A stretch of 64,000 nucleotides of DNA from Hyposmocoma kahamanoa. Taxonomy: Eukaryota > Arthropoda > Insecta > Lepidoptera > Cosmopterigidae. How positions within the stretch are numbered: position 1 is the stretch's first letter; each line of letters starts with the position of its first letter. Below, one piece after another: positions 47,501 through 58,342 of the stretch. The translations under genes were made by a program, and so were the position numbers. The stretch is from contig NW_020653713.1 in the NCBI RefSeq assembly GCF_003589595.1, positions 6,262,360 through 6,326,359 of the forward strand, read 5' to 3'. A model generated the notes under the pieces. It was not told where the DNA came from. It worked only from the letters and a program-made list of their open reading frames with translations, and made no database searches.

Positions 47501-50500
47501 CGTATAACCTCCTCCTTTTTTTTAAGACGGTTAAAAAATTATGACATTGAACTAGCTTCTCTTTCTTCTTGATAAAGACTTCAGACAAGTTTGGGATGGT
47601 TGAATGATATCCAATGTCAACTTTAACGCCAACTTCATTTTTTTAACTGTTCAGTTTCGATATCGTTTTTTGTTTACTTTTTCAAAAAATACGTTTTTTT
47701 TGTTTTCGAATTTGGTTTCTTTATTTATTTATTTTTTCACAAAATTCGGGGAGCACAATACACATACATACATGCATACATATCATCACGCCTGTCTCCC
47801 ACCGCGGTAGGCAGAGACTATGCACCTGACCTGAGCATATTACATTACGAGGGGCGTTCATTGTATTCTCGGTATAGGTATGAAATAATAGGCAAAAAAT
47901 TCTAAATAAAATTTATTTTTCAATATAGTCTCCCATAGCCTCAATACACTTATCATATGATCGGGCAAATAACTTTCGATGCCCTCGAAAAAATATTTTT
48001 CCTCTTTGCCTGAAAAATGTTCAATAATTGCCTCCTTCAACTCTTCATCGTCGGAAAAATGCTTACCCCGAACTTCTTTTTTTAGGTTTGGGAACAAAAA
48101 GTAATCACCGGGGGCCAGGTCAGGGCTGTAGGGTGGATGAGTGATTTCTTCAAATCCACAATCCCTCACAGCAGCCTTGGCAACGCGCTCTGTGTGAACC
48201 GGCGCGTTGTCGTGAAGAAGCAAGACATCAGCGGTCAATTTTCCAGGTCTTTTTTCCTTTATAGCGTCCTTCAAATTGCGTAGGCTGTTTGCGTAAGCTG
48301 CGGTAGTAATACTTTGACCCATTTTTGTGTATTCGATCAGTAAAATTCCCTTAAAATCCCAAAACACTGTGGCCATGAGTTTTCCGGCGGACGGGCAGAC
48401 TTTAAACTTCTTTGGTGGGTCTGTTCCTTTTTTATGCCACTGCATGGACTCTTGCTTACTCTCAGGATCATAGTGATGAATCCACGTTTCATCACCGGTG
48501 ACAATGCGTTCAAAAATTCCACTCGGATTTTCGCTACAGAGCTCCAAAAACCCCTTACTGCACTCAACTCGAACTTGTTTCTGAAGCGGCGTGAGCATTC
48601 GCGGCACCCATCTTGCACTGACTTTTGAAAGATTCAGATGTTCATGAAGGATGGTGTGAATGGTACCCACGGATAGCTTAGTCTTTTCTGCTAATGTTTT
48701 CACTCTGATACGGGCATCTTCCAATACAAGTTTCTCGACAATTTTGACGTTTTCTTCAGAAGTGGCACTTACCGGCCCTCCAGCACGGGGGTCGTCTTCA
48801 ATACTCTCTCTACCCCGTTTAAATTCACTAGACCACTTCTGAATAGTAGATAATGAACGAGCAGAATCTTGATAAACAGCCTCCATTCCTTCATGAATAA
48901 CTTTATGAGTCTTTCCTTGTTTTGTACGGAATTTAATCACTGCGCGGTGCTCGATTTTTGTCAACATTGTGGCGTCTGTCATTGTAGTTGTCTTCTCGTA
49001 TTGATAACTTGAATACTAATGATGACAATTACATGAAATTTTATATTTATACCCTTAAAGAGTGTCTTTAACTAATACGGTAATTAATTTACTCTTATCA
49101 TTAGTTAATCACCCCGTAACCGAGAATACATTGAACGCCCTGGTATATTATAATATTAGTAAACAAATATGGCTGTTTACAAAACTAACAGAAAATGGCC
49201 AAAAAATATAGTTGGCGTAGTGTTCATTGGAGGTATCGATTTGGAGCCCTGTGTTTATTATTGTTCGTGAAAAAAGAGATAAAGAGATGGAATTACATAT
49301 TACTTACTTTCTCAAACTCTTGTTAGAGAAATCGGTGAGTACAATTACTATCTTATAAAAAGTGATTATTCAGTAGATGGCAAAACTTTCTATTTATTTT
49401 AAATTTCTTATCGATGGCGTTAACTTGGATGCATTACTTTAAGAATAGGTAAAAACCAATGTGTAAATATGAAGGAAATGTGATGTGAAATCAGGCTGCA
49501 AAATTTGTATATATAATCCAGTTTTTGCATTTCAGTAACTGTTTTAAGATACGAGTTTGAGAAAGTAAGGCGACGATATATATAACCAGAAATAGGAACG
49601 AAATAAGGGCCATATATTCCTGGTAACACATTAGCGATACAGCTCTTATAAATATCAATTCTCGTTTGCACTTAAATATAGAGAGACCAACTACTGACCT
49701 GTATGTACCTCTTCGTATATTCCAATCAATATTCTGTATTTATTGCAATAAAGATAATATCTCTAACAATGCCGTGCTGTTCTGTTCGGTTGTGTAGGAA
49801 AAACAACAAAACGTCTAATTACAAAACAAACGGAATCACATTTCATCGGTAATTAAATATGTAATTTTGCAATTTTCGTCCATTATAGCAAAGCTCAAGT
49901 TAACTGGTCGATTTGAAGTGAAACAGTTGACGACACCCGTCAATTGTTTCGAACTCGAGCTAGCCAATCGGAGCAGCCAATCGGAGCGCAGCTGTCACAG
50001 TAATGATATGGCAGAATAGTTTTCAAACAAATTAAATGACATTTCGTCTGTATTTCTGGTTATATACTCGATGATATAACATTACCACAAAGCATATATA
50101 AGATTATTGTTTTGACACCCTCAGTGGTCGAGTGGCTTTCACACCGGTTTTCATGGTGTCGCCATCTCTGAGGTCACAGATCCGATCTCCGGCCGGGCCA
50201 ATGTAAAAAACTAGCTGTTCTATATTGTCTCGGGTCTGGATGTTTATGGTACCGATGTTGAAGGGTAAGGGTGCTGGTGAAATTACAGGCACATGAGACA
50301 TGTCAACATATGTCTCACGGTGACAGGCGCAGTGGCAGTGTTCCTCAGATCTTTGCAATTTAAAGCTCTGAGTGACACTGCAACTGTTATGGACAGGGGT
50401 ACAGTTTACCACCAGGCACACTGCTTGTTCGTCCCATCACTTGATATTATAAAAAAACAAACTTACTTCAGGATCAGAGCAACGTATGGGATGTTGTCTA

Positions 50501-53500
50501 ATATTTAATTTAATAATTTGTATTATAATTTATTAAATTTGAAATTTTGTAACGAAATTGTACATAACATAATAATTCTTATGTCAGTTGAGTAACGTAC
50601 AAAGTAACACCGTAGCTGCGGGAATTCCCGCGACTGTGCGAGATTTCTCCGAAAGAAACGCGACCTGGTTTTAACTCGTATCAGTTCTTTTATGAGTCAG
50701 TTTATGTCAGTTGTGTAACATACTAGTTTTGTACCTTACACAATTGACATACTGTTCATTGTACAATGGCAATATAAATTGAGCCTGAAACATGAATTTA
50801 TAAGTTAATAAGGTCAAAGTTATAAAGAATTTTATAAGATTACAGTGATGAAAAAGTAATACAAGAAAGTTGTAATAAAGAGAGAGAGTGGATTGTTATT
50901 AGAATTATATTATTATTAGTAGCAGTAGAATTTCTTGTGAAATAGTTCGCCCAGTGCCGTACTGCTACCCTACCTATTTCTGCCGCGAAGCAGTAATGCT
51001 TACATTACTGCGTTACGGTTTTGAAAAGTGCTGGTGGAATTACAAGCACGTGGGACAACGGTCAACGTGTGTCAACTTATCGACCACGAAACTAAATATT
51101 GTCGTAACTCAAAATTGTGGAATTAAAAGGACAGTATTCAAAAGTTAAAAAAAATAAAATAAAGAATGACACCAATATATATTGTGGAAATTTGAAATGT
51201 CGTAAGGAATATTTTGTCGTAATGGAAAATGTTCCTTACTACAACATATCGCTTACGACATTTCAAAATTCGATACATCGACGAAATCATTACCCTTACA
51301 TCGACGATGGAAATTTGAAATGTCGTAAGGTCATTTCCCTTACGGCATTTCAAATTTCCACCATCTATATATATAATCTCATTTAAAATGAATAATGAAG
51401 CATTATGCATAAATAATAATAACCACATTATTCCCAATGAGATTAATTCAATATTTTTTTTATTTTCAAATTGTGTTTTCTCAATACCGTTTTGAGTTGC
51501 GACATTTGGTTTCAAGTGCGTTATGTCTCAGGGTGACAGGCGCAGCGGCAATGCCCTTGAGATCGTTGTGATTTAAAGCTCCGAGTCGCACTGCAACTGT
51601 TATGGATAGGCGTGACGCTTACCACCTGGCGCACGACTTGTTCGTCCCGTCATAACGTATCATAAAAAAATAATAATAGTGATGCTACTTACGACAATAT
51701 CGAGAACGTTTTCAGCCATGGCATACGTATGCACAGGGTCCTCGTTGTCGCCTTCTTCACTCGTGTAGTTCGATGGGAACCTGTGGCGATAAAAAAGTCG
51801 GTCCTGTAGAAGCCTGTTTAAAAAACACCATATAATGACAGCATAATCACACTACATTATAGTAGTTTAAATTAGAAACGTTTTTTACCCGACAAAAAAC
51901 TTCTTTTGTTGGGTAATGATATTCTACAATGAAAAGTATTTTCTTTCCTTAATTATTCCTTGACATTATATTTTAAGTTGTAATATTGTGACATTGATAC
52001 AATATGAAATAAATTATTGTATATTTTCTTTGCCTCCATAACATTAACAAACTTTAGTTGACATGTAATGATTTGATATAAAAATAATACAAAATAACAT
52101 GTCTTTTCGACTGACTTCAAAAAAAAAATAGGTTCTCAATGCGATTGTATTTTTTTGCTTATGTTACGCGATTACGGCGACATTTGTGAACCGATTGAAA
52201 ACCGTTGGAAAGGGGTTAACTCAGTAGTGGTTCTATTAAAATTTGAAGAATATAATCCACATCTAAGGGTGGCAAATTAGAGGATGAATGCGTTTTATTG
52301 TATTTCACCCACTTTCTATTCACCGATTCCAATAAAACTTGGCAAATAGATGTAATTTCACAAACTTTTAAGGACAGATTTTTTTTATAGAAAACTTTAT
52401 TAAGTTTGTTATATTATATAGTATAATTATTAACTGCAAAAGACAACTGTTTTCATAGGTGTATATGTAGATGTTTTCTTCTTATGCCACCTTTTGCCAC
52501 TAATACTACACAGTAATCAGTTACGTACCACCCAGTGTGACCTTGGTACTGTCCTCTCCACCAGCCATCGTTGCTCTTCTCCAATATCAAAATCCTGGTG
52601 CCCTTTGTGAGGGATAGCTCATCAGGCTGTTGAGCCTGGTAATTGTACTTGACGACGGCGGTGCCGAGCGCTTCGGTGGGCTCCACACGGCGCGCGCCTG
52701 GGGAGTCCGGTCCGCCGCCGCGGACAGGCGAACTATTAGAAGGCAGTGTCTTCGAACCGGAGCCTTTCTTCACTTTCTTTTTAATACTATAACAAAAATA
52801 AAACAAAGTTTTAACATTCCACTTTACGTTGAGAATTTTATCTATGATTAAAATAGATTACAATTGGGACATTAGTGTTAACATAGATAAATGAGGTATG
52901 AGGTATGGTCAATAAAGCAAAATCAGTAATTACGGCCTCCATGGTTGAGTGGCTTGCACACCGGTTTTCATGGTGTCGCCATCTCTGACTGAGGTCCCGG
53001 GTTCGATCCCCGGCCGGGTCAGTGTAGAAAACTAACTATTCTATATTGTCCCAGGTCTGGGTGTTTATGGTACCGTCGTTGTTTCCGATTTCCATAACAC
53101 AAGTGCTTTAGCTACTTACTTTGGGATCAGACCAACATATGTGATGTTGTCTAATATATATTTATTTATTTTACACAAAATTTTATATTTAACTGTGGAT
53201 AAGCTGAGTTTGTGGTCAGTCACTCACCTGTTAACCGAAAATGAATCTATCTCATACATATTTGAGTACACTGTAGCGTTTTTAAATCAATTTTATATTT
53301 ATATTTTATATTATATTTATAAGAAGATATCAGTTATTTCATAAAGGTATTTATTGCTTTACATATAACAAGTCAATGCAAATGACATGAACTAATTACT
53401 CATGAAGTAATTCAGTATAGACATTGATTTGTTTGTGACACTTAAATTCCTTAGACACCTATTTCCCTATATTGTAAAGTCATGAGTCAATGAACTGAAT

Positions 53501-55703
53501 AATCGGGATATTGTCTGGTTTTCTTAATTCAATTTAATTAATACTTTATTACAACTACATAACAATTATGAAACATACAAGGAAATAAAAAGCAAAACAG
53601 TCAGTGTGAATCAGTCTAGATTCTAATTGAACAAACCTGTCTAGGTGACAAGAAAGTTGCTTGCATAACCTGGTCTCTAAACATGAATTTTATTAAAGAT
53701 TTCTAAATACATTTATTAGGTACTTAATATGATAATACATATTTTATGTGATCAATGGACATAACTTTTCTATCTTGTTTATGCTGATTCACTTTTTTAT
53801 TATTATTGTATTCCCCACTGATAAGATGCAGTGCCTAAAATTGATCAACCAAAAACCTAATAATTAAAACGCTGGGTTCACTCTAAGCAAAACAAGATTT
53901 ATCATGATTTCTCAGACAATAAGATAAATATAAGCAAGTCAAAACAAAAGCAATATGATTGCTAACAAGAAAAAGGGAAAACAACAGATAAAAACAGAAA
54001 GTCAATGACTCTTGGTAAATTGCAAGTTTCATAATATCAATGAACTAAGGTGCTTTCCTAACAAAATAGTGACAGCTGGGAATTGTGTTTTCTATTATAG
54101 ACATTTGGTCCATGATCTACTCTAGATCAAAGGACCTATATTAGTTAGTGGTAAATAGAATTACACCACTTTTTAGAGACCAGAGACTGATCTTCCAATA
54201 AACAAAGAAAATGTCTCCTGATTCAAATAATTGTTGTGATGTTTACAAACACCCAGCGAACTAAAATAGAATAAACAGTAAAATTCATTACCGAGCTGTC
54301 CCAATTTAGTGTGCAATGCAAGAACCCTGACTCTTTTAACTACTGGGACCACTACTAAGGTACGCTCTTTCCAACAAAAACAGAATCACCAAAATCGGTT
54401 CACAAATTACCACAAGTTATCGCGTAACATACATATACAAAAAAACATAAAATAGAATTGAGAACCTCCTCCTTTTTTGAAGTCAGTTAAAAATGTAAAA
54501 TATTGCAACAAATTTCATTGAGAATTAAACACCAAGCCTTCCTTTTGTTACAATAATGACATGATAACAATGGTCCGGTATATGGTTTGTCAGTTTTGTA
54601 CCCCAAATAAAAGATACATTTTAAAAACCATCTGCCTGATGCACTGGATGTTTTTAAGATAAACTGCTATTCTAGAAAGCTATCAATATAATATACAAAC
54701 CTGTCAAACAATGATGGTTTCTCTTTCTTAACATAATTACTGGGTACGTAACCTGACTGGCTACGAGCGTTCTGAACTCTCCACCAGTGTTTTGAATCGT
54801 CCAATAAGAGGTAGCGTTCATTTTTACGTAGATCCAGTTCCTGGGCACCTTGAGCTGCATAGTCATATTTTGCTACTACGTAGCATACGTCATCCTGGAA
54901 ATGGATTTTGGACTTAAAAGTTACTTCATAGAGGGTAATTTAAGTACTTAATGAAGATCTCTTATTCAGTGCACTTTTCAGAAATATAACGTCAGAATTG
55001 CTGAAACATTGTCCTATTATGTCCTGGGGGTCTACTCTCATTTTCTATCCGACATCTGTCTGAAAAAATAACTATCAAATAAGTAATACTCGACCAAATT
55101 AAAAGATGCATGATGCGAGTGACGCTTCATACTTGACGTTGTCTTTTAATTTGGCCGAATATTCCTAACCCTGATGTGGGAGGTCACCATGTACACTGCA
55201 TATGACTTTGAGAATACTATGTAATATTTTTATTAGCTAAAATAGTTTTATCAGTTTTGTTTTATTGCTTTGTGAATTTTTTTATAAGGAATTGTTAATA
55301 TGATACTTTTTACATATTATATATTTATATTATTTGTATTATATTATATATTTTTTTAAGTATTATACATAGAATAACAACAATATATGTATATTTATAT
55401 CAGATTGATAAAATATGTATTAAGAAAGTTAACTAATTCCTTACATGACTAAATAGAAAGTCAGCTGGAAGTCTCTAGTTATAAAAATTAACAAGTTAAT
55501 TAACATCTGCTCACTAATTTAAATGCTTGTTCAGCTTGGGAATAGAATGTTAACTTCCCATAACACTGAGTATTATGTGTAAAGAGCTTAGACAATGAAC
55601 TAAGGACAAGAAGTGTAGGTAGGTACAAGGTATTGAGTGAAAGGTGATCAAGGTTTGAAGGTGTAGACACCTGAGCGTTCTTCCCGTGTCTGGTGTTGGC
55701 CAT
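43440..55703 (-). CDS. dock: SH2/SH3 adaptor protein Nck / dreadlocks, complete
   Basis: Eight exons join in frame on the minus strand: 55703-55671, 54894-54701, 52786-52529, 51780-51693, 46930-46740, 45948-45795, 44772-44614 and 43493-43440, giving 376 residues (human NCK1 has 377). Domains: SH3-1 about 14-70 ([31 protein letters not shown]); SH3-2 about 118-173 ([29 protein letters not shown]); SH3-3 about 192-248 ([27 protein letters not shown]); SH2 about 275-366 ([15 protein letters not shown] with the phosphotyrosine-binding Arg301, [25 protein letters not shown]). Nck/dock recruits proline-rich effectors such as Pak and WASp/WAVE regulators to phosphotyrosine receptors; in flies it guides axons and myoblast fusion. 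The split Trp codon between exons 3 and 4 (TG|G) and all phases fit. An in-frame upstream ATG at 55775 could add 24 residues. Confidence 0.97.
43560..43741 (+). repeat. tRNA-derived SINE family A, copy 3 (head truncated)
   Basis: It starts inside the tRNA-like head at the B-box (TTTCGGGTTCGATTCCCGGG) and keeps the body and the GTGTGCGTTATTATTA tail. It lies in the last intron of dock. Confidence 0.9.
44198..44548 (-). repeat. Repeat family D copy with an expanded CA/CT microsatellite
   Basis: Family D sequence flanks a compound microsatellite: (CA)n, (CT)n at 44350-44396 and (CA)n to 44500, with ten Ns at 44444-44453. In other copies this site holds only a short ACATACATAC-type run, so the expansion is copy-specific. 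Long open frames here encode only repeats. Confidence 0.85.
44900..45397 (-). pseudogene. Decayed jockey-like 3' fragment, with family C end
   Basis: Minus-strand text resembles the jockey 3' end (GTATTCCCTGCCTACCTTAT, CAAGGCGAGAGTCAATAGTC), but stops are frequent. 45335-45397 matches the far end of repeat family C (GGTGACAGTATCCCAGGACG). Confidence 0.5.
46194..46432. mobile_element. MITE with 46-bp terminal inverted repeats
   Basis: The left arm 46194-46239 starts TATAGTCCAATTGTTTAGGT; the right arm 46387-46432 is its inverse with two mismatches. The ends overlap TA dinucleotides, as with Tc1/mariner-type MITEs. It lies in dock intron 5 (46739-45949). Confidence 0.9.
47174..47219. repeat. 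Perfect 46-bp palindrome
   Basis: The 23-base half TTTGCGGAAAATACAATTAG TAA is followed directly by its exact inverse, with no spacer and no mismatch. It lies in dock intron 4. Confidence 0.97.
47240..47530 (-). repeat. Repeat family D, reverse copy
   Basis: Minus-oriented: it ends near AACCTCCTCCTTTTTTTTAA and holds two similar GAGAAATCGGTGAGTACA / TCGATTTCCATG segments (about 47020-47060 and 47340-47370), suggesting a local duplication. Confidence 0.7.
47757..47840. repeat. Lepidopteran CACGCCTGTCTCCC repeat
   Basis: CATATCATCACGCCTGTCTC then CCGCGGTAGGCAGAGAC is a widespread lepidopteran repeat end; a relative is at 45978-46022 (CATACGCCTGTCTCTCACCA). It directly precedes the mariner insertion. 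Confidence 0.6.
47848..49143. mobile_element. Near-complete mariner transposon
   Basis: Terminal inverted repeats of about 28 bp (GGGCGTTCATTGTATTCTCG on the left; the inverse on the right reads GGGCGTTCAATGTATTCTCG) sit between TA dinucleotides at 47846-47847 and 49144-49145. The ends differ by a 1-bp indel in the G run. The 1296-bp length is normal for mariner. It encodes one almost intact transposase and lies in dock intron 4. Confidence 0.95.
47858..48982 (-). CDS. mariner transposase (D34D), frameshifted near its C-terminus
   Basis: A 374-codon frame starts [18 protein letters not shown]. It has an N-terminal helix-turn-helix region, [12 protein letters not shown], then the catalytic motifs TGDETW, LLHDNAP and [13 protein letters not shown] with 34 residues between the second and third Asp. 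The last 37 or so residues are wrong for the family and run into the terminal repeat. In another frame the DNA from about 47965 reads [14 protein letters not shown] then a stop at 47915-47913, which is the standard mariner ending. A single-base deletion near 47968-47975 would explain this. The usual length is about 345-356 residues. mariner transposases cut and paste at TA. Confidence 0.95.
   Translation of the reverse strand: MTDATMLTKIEHRAVIKFRTKQGKTHKVIHEGMEAVYQDSARSLSTIQKWSSEFKRGRESIEDDPRAGGPVSATSEENVKIVEKLVLEDARIRVKTLAEKTKLSVGTIHTILHEHLNLSKVSARWVPRMLTPLQKQVRVECSKGFLELCSENPSGIFERIVTGDETWIHHYDPESKQESMQWHKKGTDPPKKFKVCPSAGKLMATVFWDFKGILLIEYTKMGQSITTAAYANSLRNLKDAIKEKRPGKLTADVLLLHDNAPVHTERVAKAAVRDCGFEEITHPPYSPDLAPGDYFLFPNLKKEVRGKHFSDDEELKEAIIEHFSGKEEKYFFEGIESYLPDHMISVLRLWETILKNKFYLEFFAYYFIPIPRIQ
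50110..50510 (+). repeat. SINE family B interrupted by a family C repeat
   Basis: The tRNA-derived head (GTGGTCGAGTGGCTTTCACA and a decayed B-box GATCCGATCTCC) and body stop at about 50262. A family C repeat (50262-50455) follows, then family B resumes (CTTACTTCAGGATCAGAGCA). Compare the uninterrupted copy at 52932-53165. It lies in dock intron 4. Confidence 0.9.
50980..51085 (+). repeat. Family C repeat, 5' fragment
   Basis: It keeps GCAGTAATGCTTACATTACTGC and the following GGTGGAATTACAAGCACGTG, then breaks off. Confidence 0.65.
51180..51465. repeat. Cluster of overlapping foldbacks
   Basis: GGAAATTTGAAATGTCGTAAGG occurs at 51309 with its inverse at 51338-51359, and again at 51185 with an inverse near 51252-51270. 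A second hairpin links AATCTCATTTAAAATGAATAA to the TTATTCCCAATGAGATT segment (51375-51445). Confidence 0.85.
51515..51670 (+). repeat. Dispersed repeat family C, copy 8
   Basis: It runs from TATGTCTCAGGGTGACAGGC to GTTCGTCCCGTCATAACGTA and an A-rich tail. It ends just 23 bp from dock exon 4. Confidence 0.85.
52105..52395 (+). repeat. Dispersed repeat family D copy
   Basis: It begins CGACTGACTTCAAAAAAAAA and keeps TATGTTACGCGATTACGGCG and the CACCCACTTTCTATTCACCG segment. It is in dock intron 3. Confidence 0.75.
52932..53165 (+). repeat. tRNA-derived SINE family B, best copy
   Basis: The head has A-box TGGTTGAGTGG and B-box GGGTTCGATCCC, then GTGTAGAAAACTAACTATTC and a tail ending GATGTTGTCTAATATATATT. 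Related copies: 50110-50510, 58133-58235, 58463-58580 (inverted). Confidence 0.9.
53166..54344. other. dock intron sequence without other features
   Basis: AT-rich intron 2 of dock; no repeat family or second gene recognised. Confidence 0.5.
54345..54490 (-). repeat. Repeat family D, reverse copy
   Basis: It ends GAGAACCTCCTCCTTTTTTG AAGTCAGTT with the ACATACATATACAAAAAAAC run next to it. Confidence 0.75.
55030..55160 (-). repeat. Dispersed repeat shared with 23085-23200
   Basis: Inverse of the segment in importin-alpha3 intron 4; the inner part TAATTTGG..GACAACGTC forms an imperfect hairpin with 55090-55105. Confidence 0.55.
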
Positions 55704-57483
55704 GGCGTGCGGCGCCGGCAGCGGCTTGTTCGCCCACACCGATTCAGCGGCGCGCACCGACCGAGTTTCCAACATGACACTCCGCGCCTGCCGGCCGCAG
55801 GAGGCTGCTCCTCAGCCTCACCACCTCATCATCACCGCACTGCGCTACCGACACACTGTACACAATCGATCACCCCCTTTATCACCACAAACAACACCAA
55901 AATTCACCCAATTGTTTATTCCACGACGGGCCAAAACCGATCGAAAGCCACAGCTCAAAGAAACAAGTCCAATGAAACCACCCCCTTAAACTGACTCCTG
56001 GGGAATAGTTATGAAAAAACTTATGTTATTATCTATCCACTTGTCCTAAATAACAAGTTCCCACAAGAATATCCCCTTAATAAGTTAAAAATTGTAGATT
56101 TTTGTAAAAAATTCACAATAATCTCAGTGGGGCTGCAACGAATCCATAGACAAATCGTAACTTTTTTGCAGAATTCATCAATCAGGCATAGACAAACGCA
56201 AAAGAAAAGTTTACATTTCGCAACGTTTCTTCTTGAAGACGAAGATTTAGAAAAAAAAATTAGAAAATTTACAAAATCATTAAAAATTATATGCTTCGAA
56301 TTGAAGCTGAGATTTTTTATTACAACCTTTGTAAGTCAATGTTACAACCACATAGTTTTAATCATTATACAGCATTTAGATCGTTCCAAAACTGCGTAAA
56401 CAGACACGTTATTATTTGAGTATTGCCAAAACAGCGCAAAATATTTCTACTCCGTAGATTTGCATACACCATGCAGACTTGTGCCTGAGCCTTAGCGGGA
56501 GCAATCCTAGTTAGGTAGTTCAATCGGTCAACTGAACTAGGTTGGTCTTCTAGTTCATTTAGTTCATCTAGTTCCTTAGATAGTTAGTTCGTCTTGTCCT
56601 TGCTCGGACATTGAACGAATGCTCAAGACTAGTAATTTTATTCACATGAACTACTACGGACTTCTAATATTACGAGGTCAATACTACACTGTACTAAATA
56701 TTTAAAAATACAATTTGTATGGAATCGGTACAATTTGATTTTCTTTCATATTTTACAGGTTTAAAGACTGTCATTCTAACTAAATATCCTTTTTTTACAA
56801 AATAAGAATTTTAGTTAGAATGGTGTGTTTAAAAATCAATATTTAGGTGCAACAATTTCATATACTCGTACACGTAGGTTGATATTATACATAAAGATAC
56901 GTGCCAAAAAATATTACTTTTATTGCTTGTATATATACATAATATAGATACGTATTAGAGACTTAGAACGAGCTGGGAACGTTCAATCGTGCATCCCACT
57001 CGAACTTGTACTAAAAGTAGTGAAATATCGCAATTTGTCCCACTCGCACCGTTCCTACTGTTTAAAAGATAGGTGAACTATCAACGCAAACAGTTCTTAG
57101 TTCGTTCTGAACTAAAAAGAACGATTAACTATTAAAACCGTGCAAGACGAACTAGTTCATGCCGGTCAGTGTAGGGAATATATTCCTAATAGTTCGTAGT
57201 TCATATAGTATACAAGCTTAAACTGCATTTGCATTGCACATATCACGTCTATATTCAATTGAGGTAGCCAGAAAATACCAATATGCGTTCATCATCATCA
57301 ACATGCTGGGCATGGGTTTCTCATGTCTGCCACGCTGGCCTAATGCATGCATTCCACAAACCCAAACCCAACCCAGGATTATTGGAGATTTCATATGTTT
57401 TCACAAGGACAGTGTACCTTCTTCGAAATTCAAGTTTGATTATGATGTTTTCATTCACAGTTAGCAGATATATTCTTATTAAA

Positions 57484-57514
57484 CATTCGCAAATGTTACA
57501 AACATTTGCGAATG
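57484..57514. repeat. Perfect hairpin
   Basis: CATTCGCAAATGTT is inverted after a 3-bp loop. The neighbouring 57545-57615 (minus) looks like a tRNA-derived SINE head, with GGTTCGAATCT as B-box and GATAGCCCAGTAGG as A-box. Confidence 0.8.
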
Positions 57515-57544
57515 TTTATAACTTAGAAATTAAAGTCATACATT

Positions 57545-57615
57545 CACAGAGATTCGAACCATCGACATCTCAATTTAGGAGCAACTTTTCCTACTGGGCT
57601 ATCGCCGCCTCGATA
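57545..57615 (-). repeat. tRNA-derived SINE head
   Basis: Minus strand: GGCGGCGATAGCCCAGTAGG, then GATGTCGATGGTTCGAATCT. Pol III A- and B-box-like spacing is right, but the cloverleaf is not intact. Confidence 0.6.
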
Positions 57616-58132
57616 AAAAATCTACAACACAAAAGTATGTATGGTATTTAACTTTCCTAGATTTATCTATATTTTTTCACGTTTTTGTTATATACGTACT
57701 ACGGTGTTTCATTTTTCCATAGATGTGACTTTCATGTGACTTTGCTTACGCGCCGAGTCTCAGTGTTATATAAGATATATACACTGAATTTCAAGAAGAC
57801 TGGATAATATTTAGGGGTTGCACACTTTAGCTTTGGTGACTTTTATTTCATACTAGTGAAATTTCGAATATTGATGTGCTTTGCACTAATGTGCTAAATT
57901 TTAAATAAGTTAACGTGTTCGACTTAACGGAATTTACCCTAAGGATGCATAACTGAAATATCATTAAACAATGTCAATATTCTAAAATTGGGTTACGGGT
58001 TTTTATGATATCTCAAAAAATTATTTTGTCACTTAGCCGTCCACTTAGTTAGTGAACGGAAAATCTAGGTATCACACGACACTACAATCTGACAAAGGCG
58101 ATATGAAGTTAACCTCAACGGTATAAAGTGGA

Positions 58133-58342
58133 CGGCCTCCGTGATCCAATAGCTTGCACACCGGTTTTCATGGTGTTGTCATCCCTGAGTTCCCGGTTCC
58201 ATCTCCGGCCGAGTCTGTGTAGAAAAACTAACTAGCCAAGCAGTAATGCTCACTTTACTGCTTTGCGGCAGAAATAGGTAAGGTGACAGTACTTCCCTGG
58301 ACGAACTCATTCACAAGGAGCTATACTGTTACTGAAGCATAA
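58133..58342 (+). repeat. Hybrid of SINE B head and family C fragment
   Basis: The SINE B head (CACACCGGTTTTCATGGTGT) stops at about 58235. It is followed by the end of family C in reverse (CAAGCAGTAATGCTCACTTT ... GGACGAACTCATTCACAAGG). This is either a nested insertion followed by deletion or a composite. An inverted SINE B tail follows at 58463-58580. Confidence 0.75.

Larger units (their letters stand above)
55704..58130. other. dock-Spt5 intergenic region, proximal part
   Basis: It holds the dock promoter side (GC-rich 55710-55850), then AT-rich DNA with repeated TAGTTC motifs at 56510-56600 and 57070-57210, a hairpin at 56772-56822 (CATTCTAACTAAA and inverse), and no exon I can support. 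The 102- and 98-codon plus-strand frames at 55686-55994 overlap the dock 5' exon antisense and are not believed. Confidence 0.4.

Noticed and set aside
55686..55994. 102- and 98-codon plus-strand frames
   Set aside because: They lie antisense to dock exon 1 in a GC-rich 5' region, have no family motif and differ from each other only by frame.
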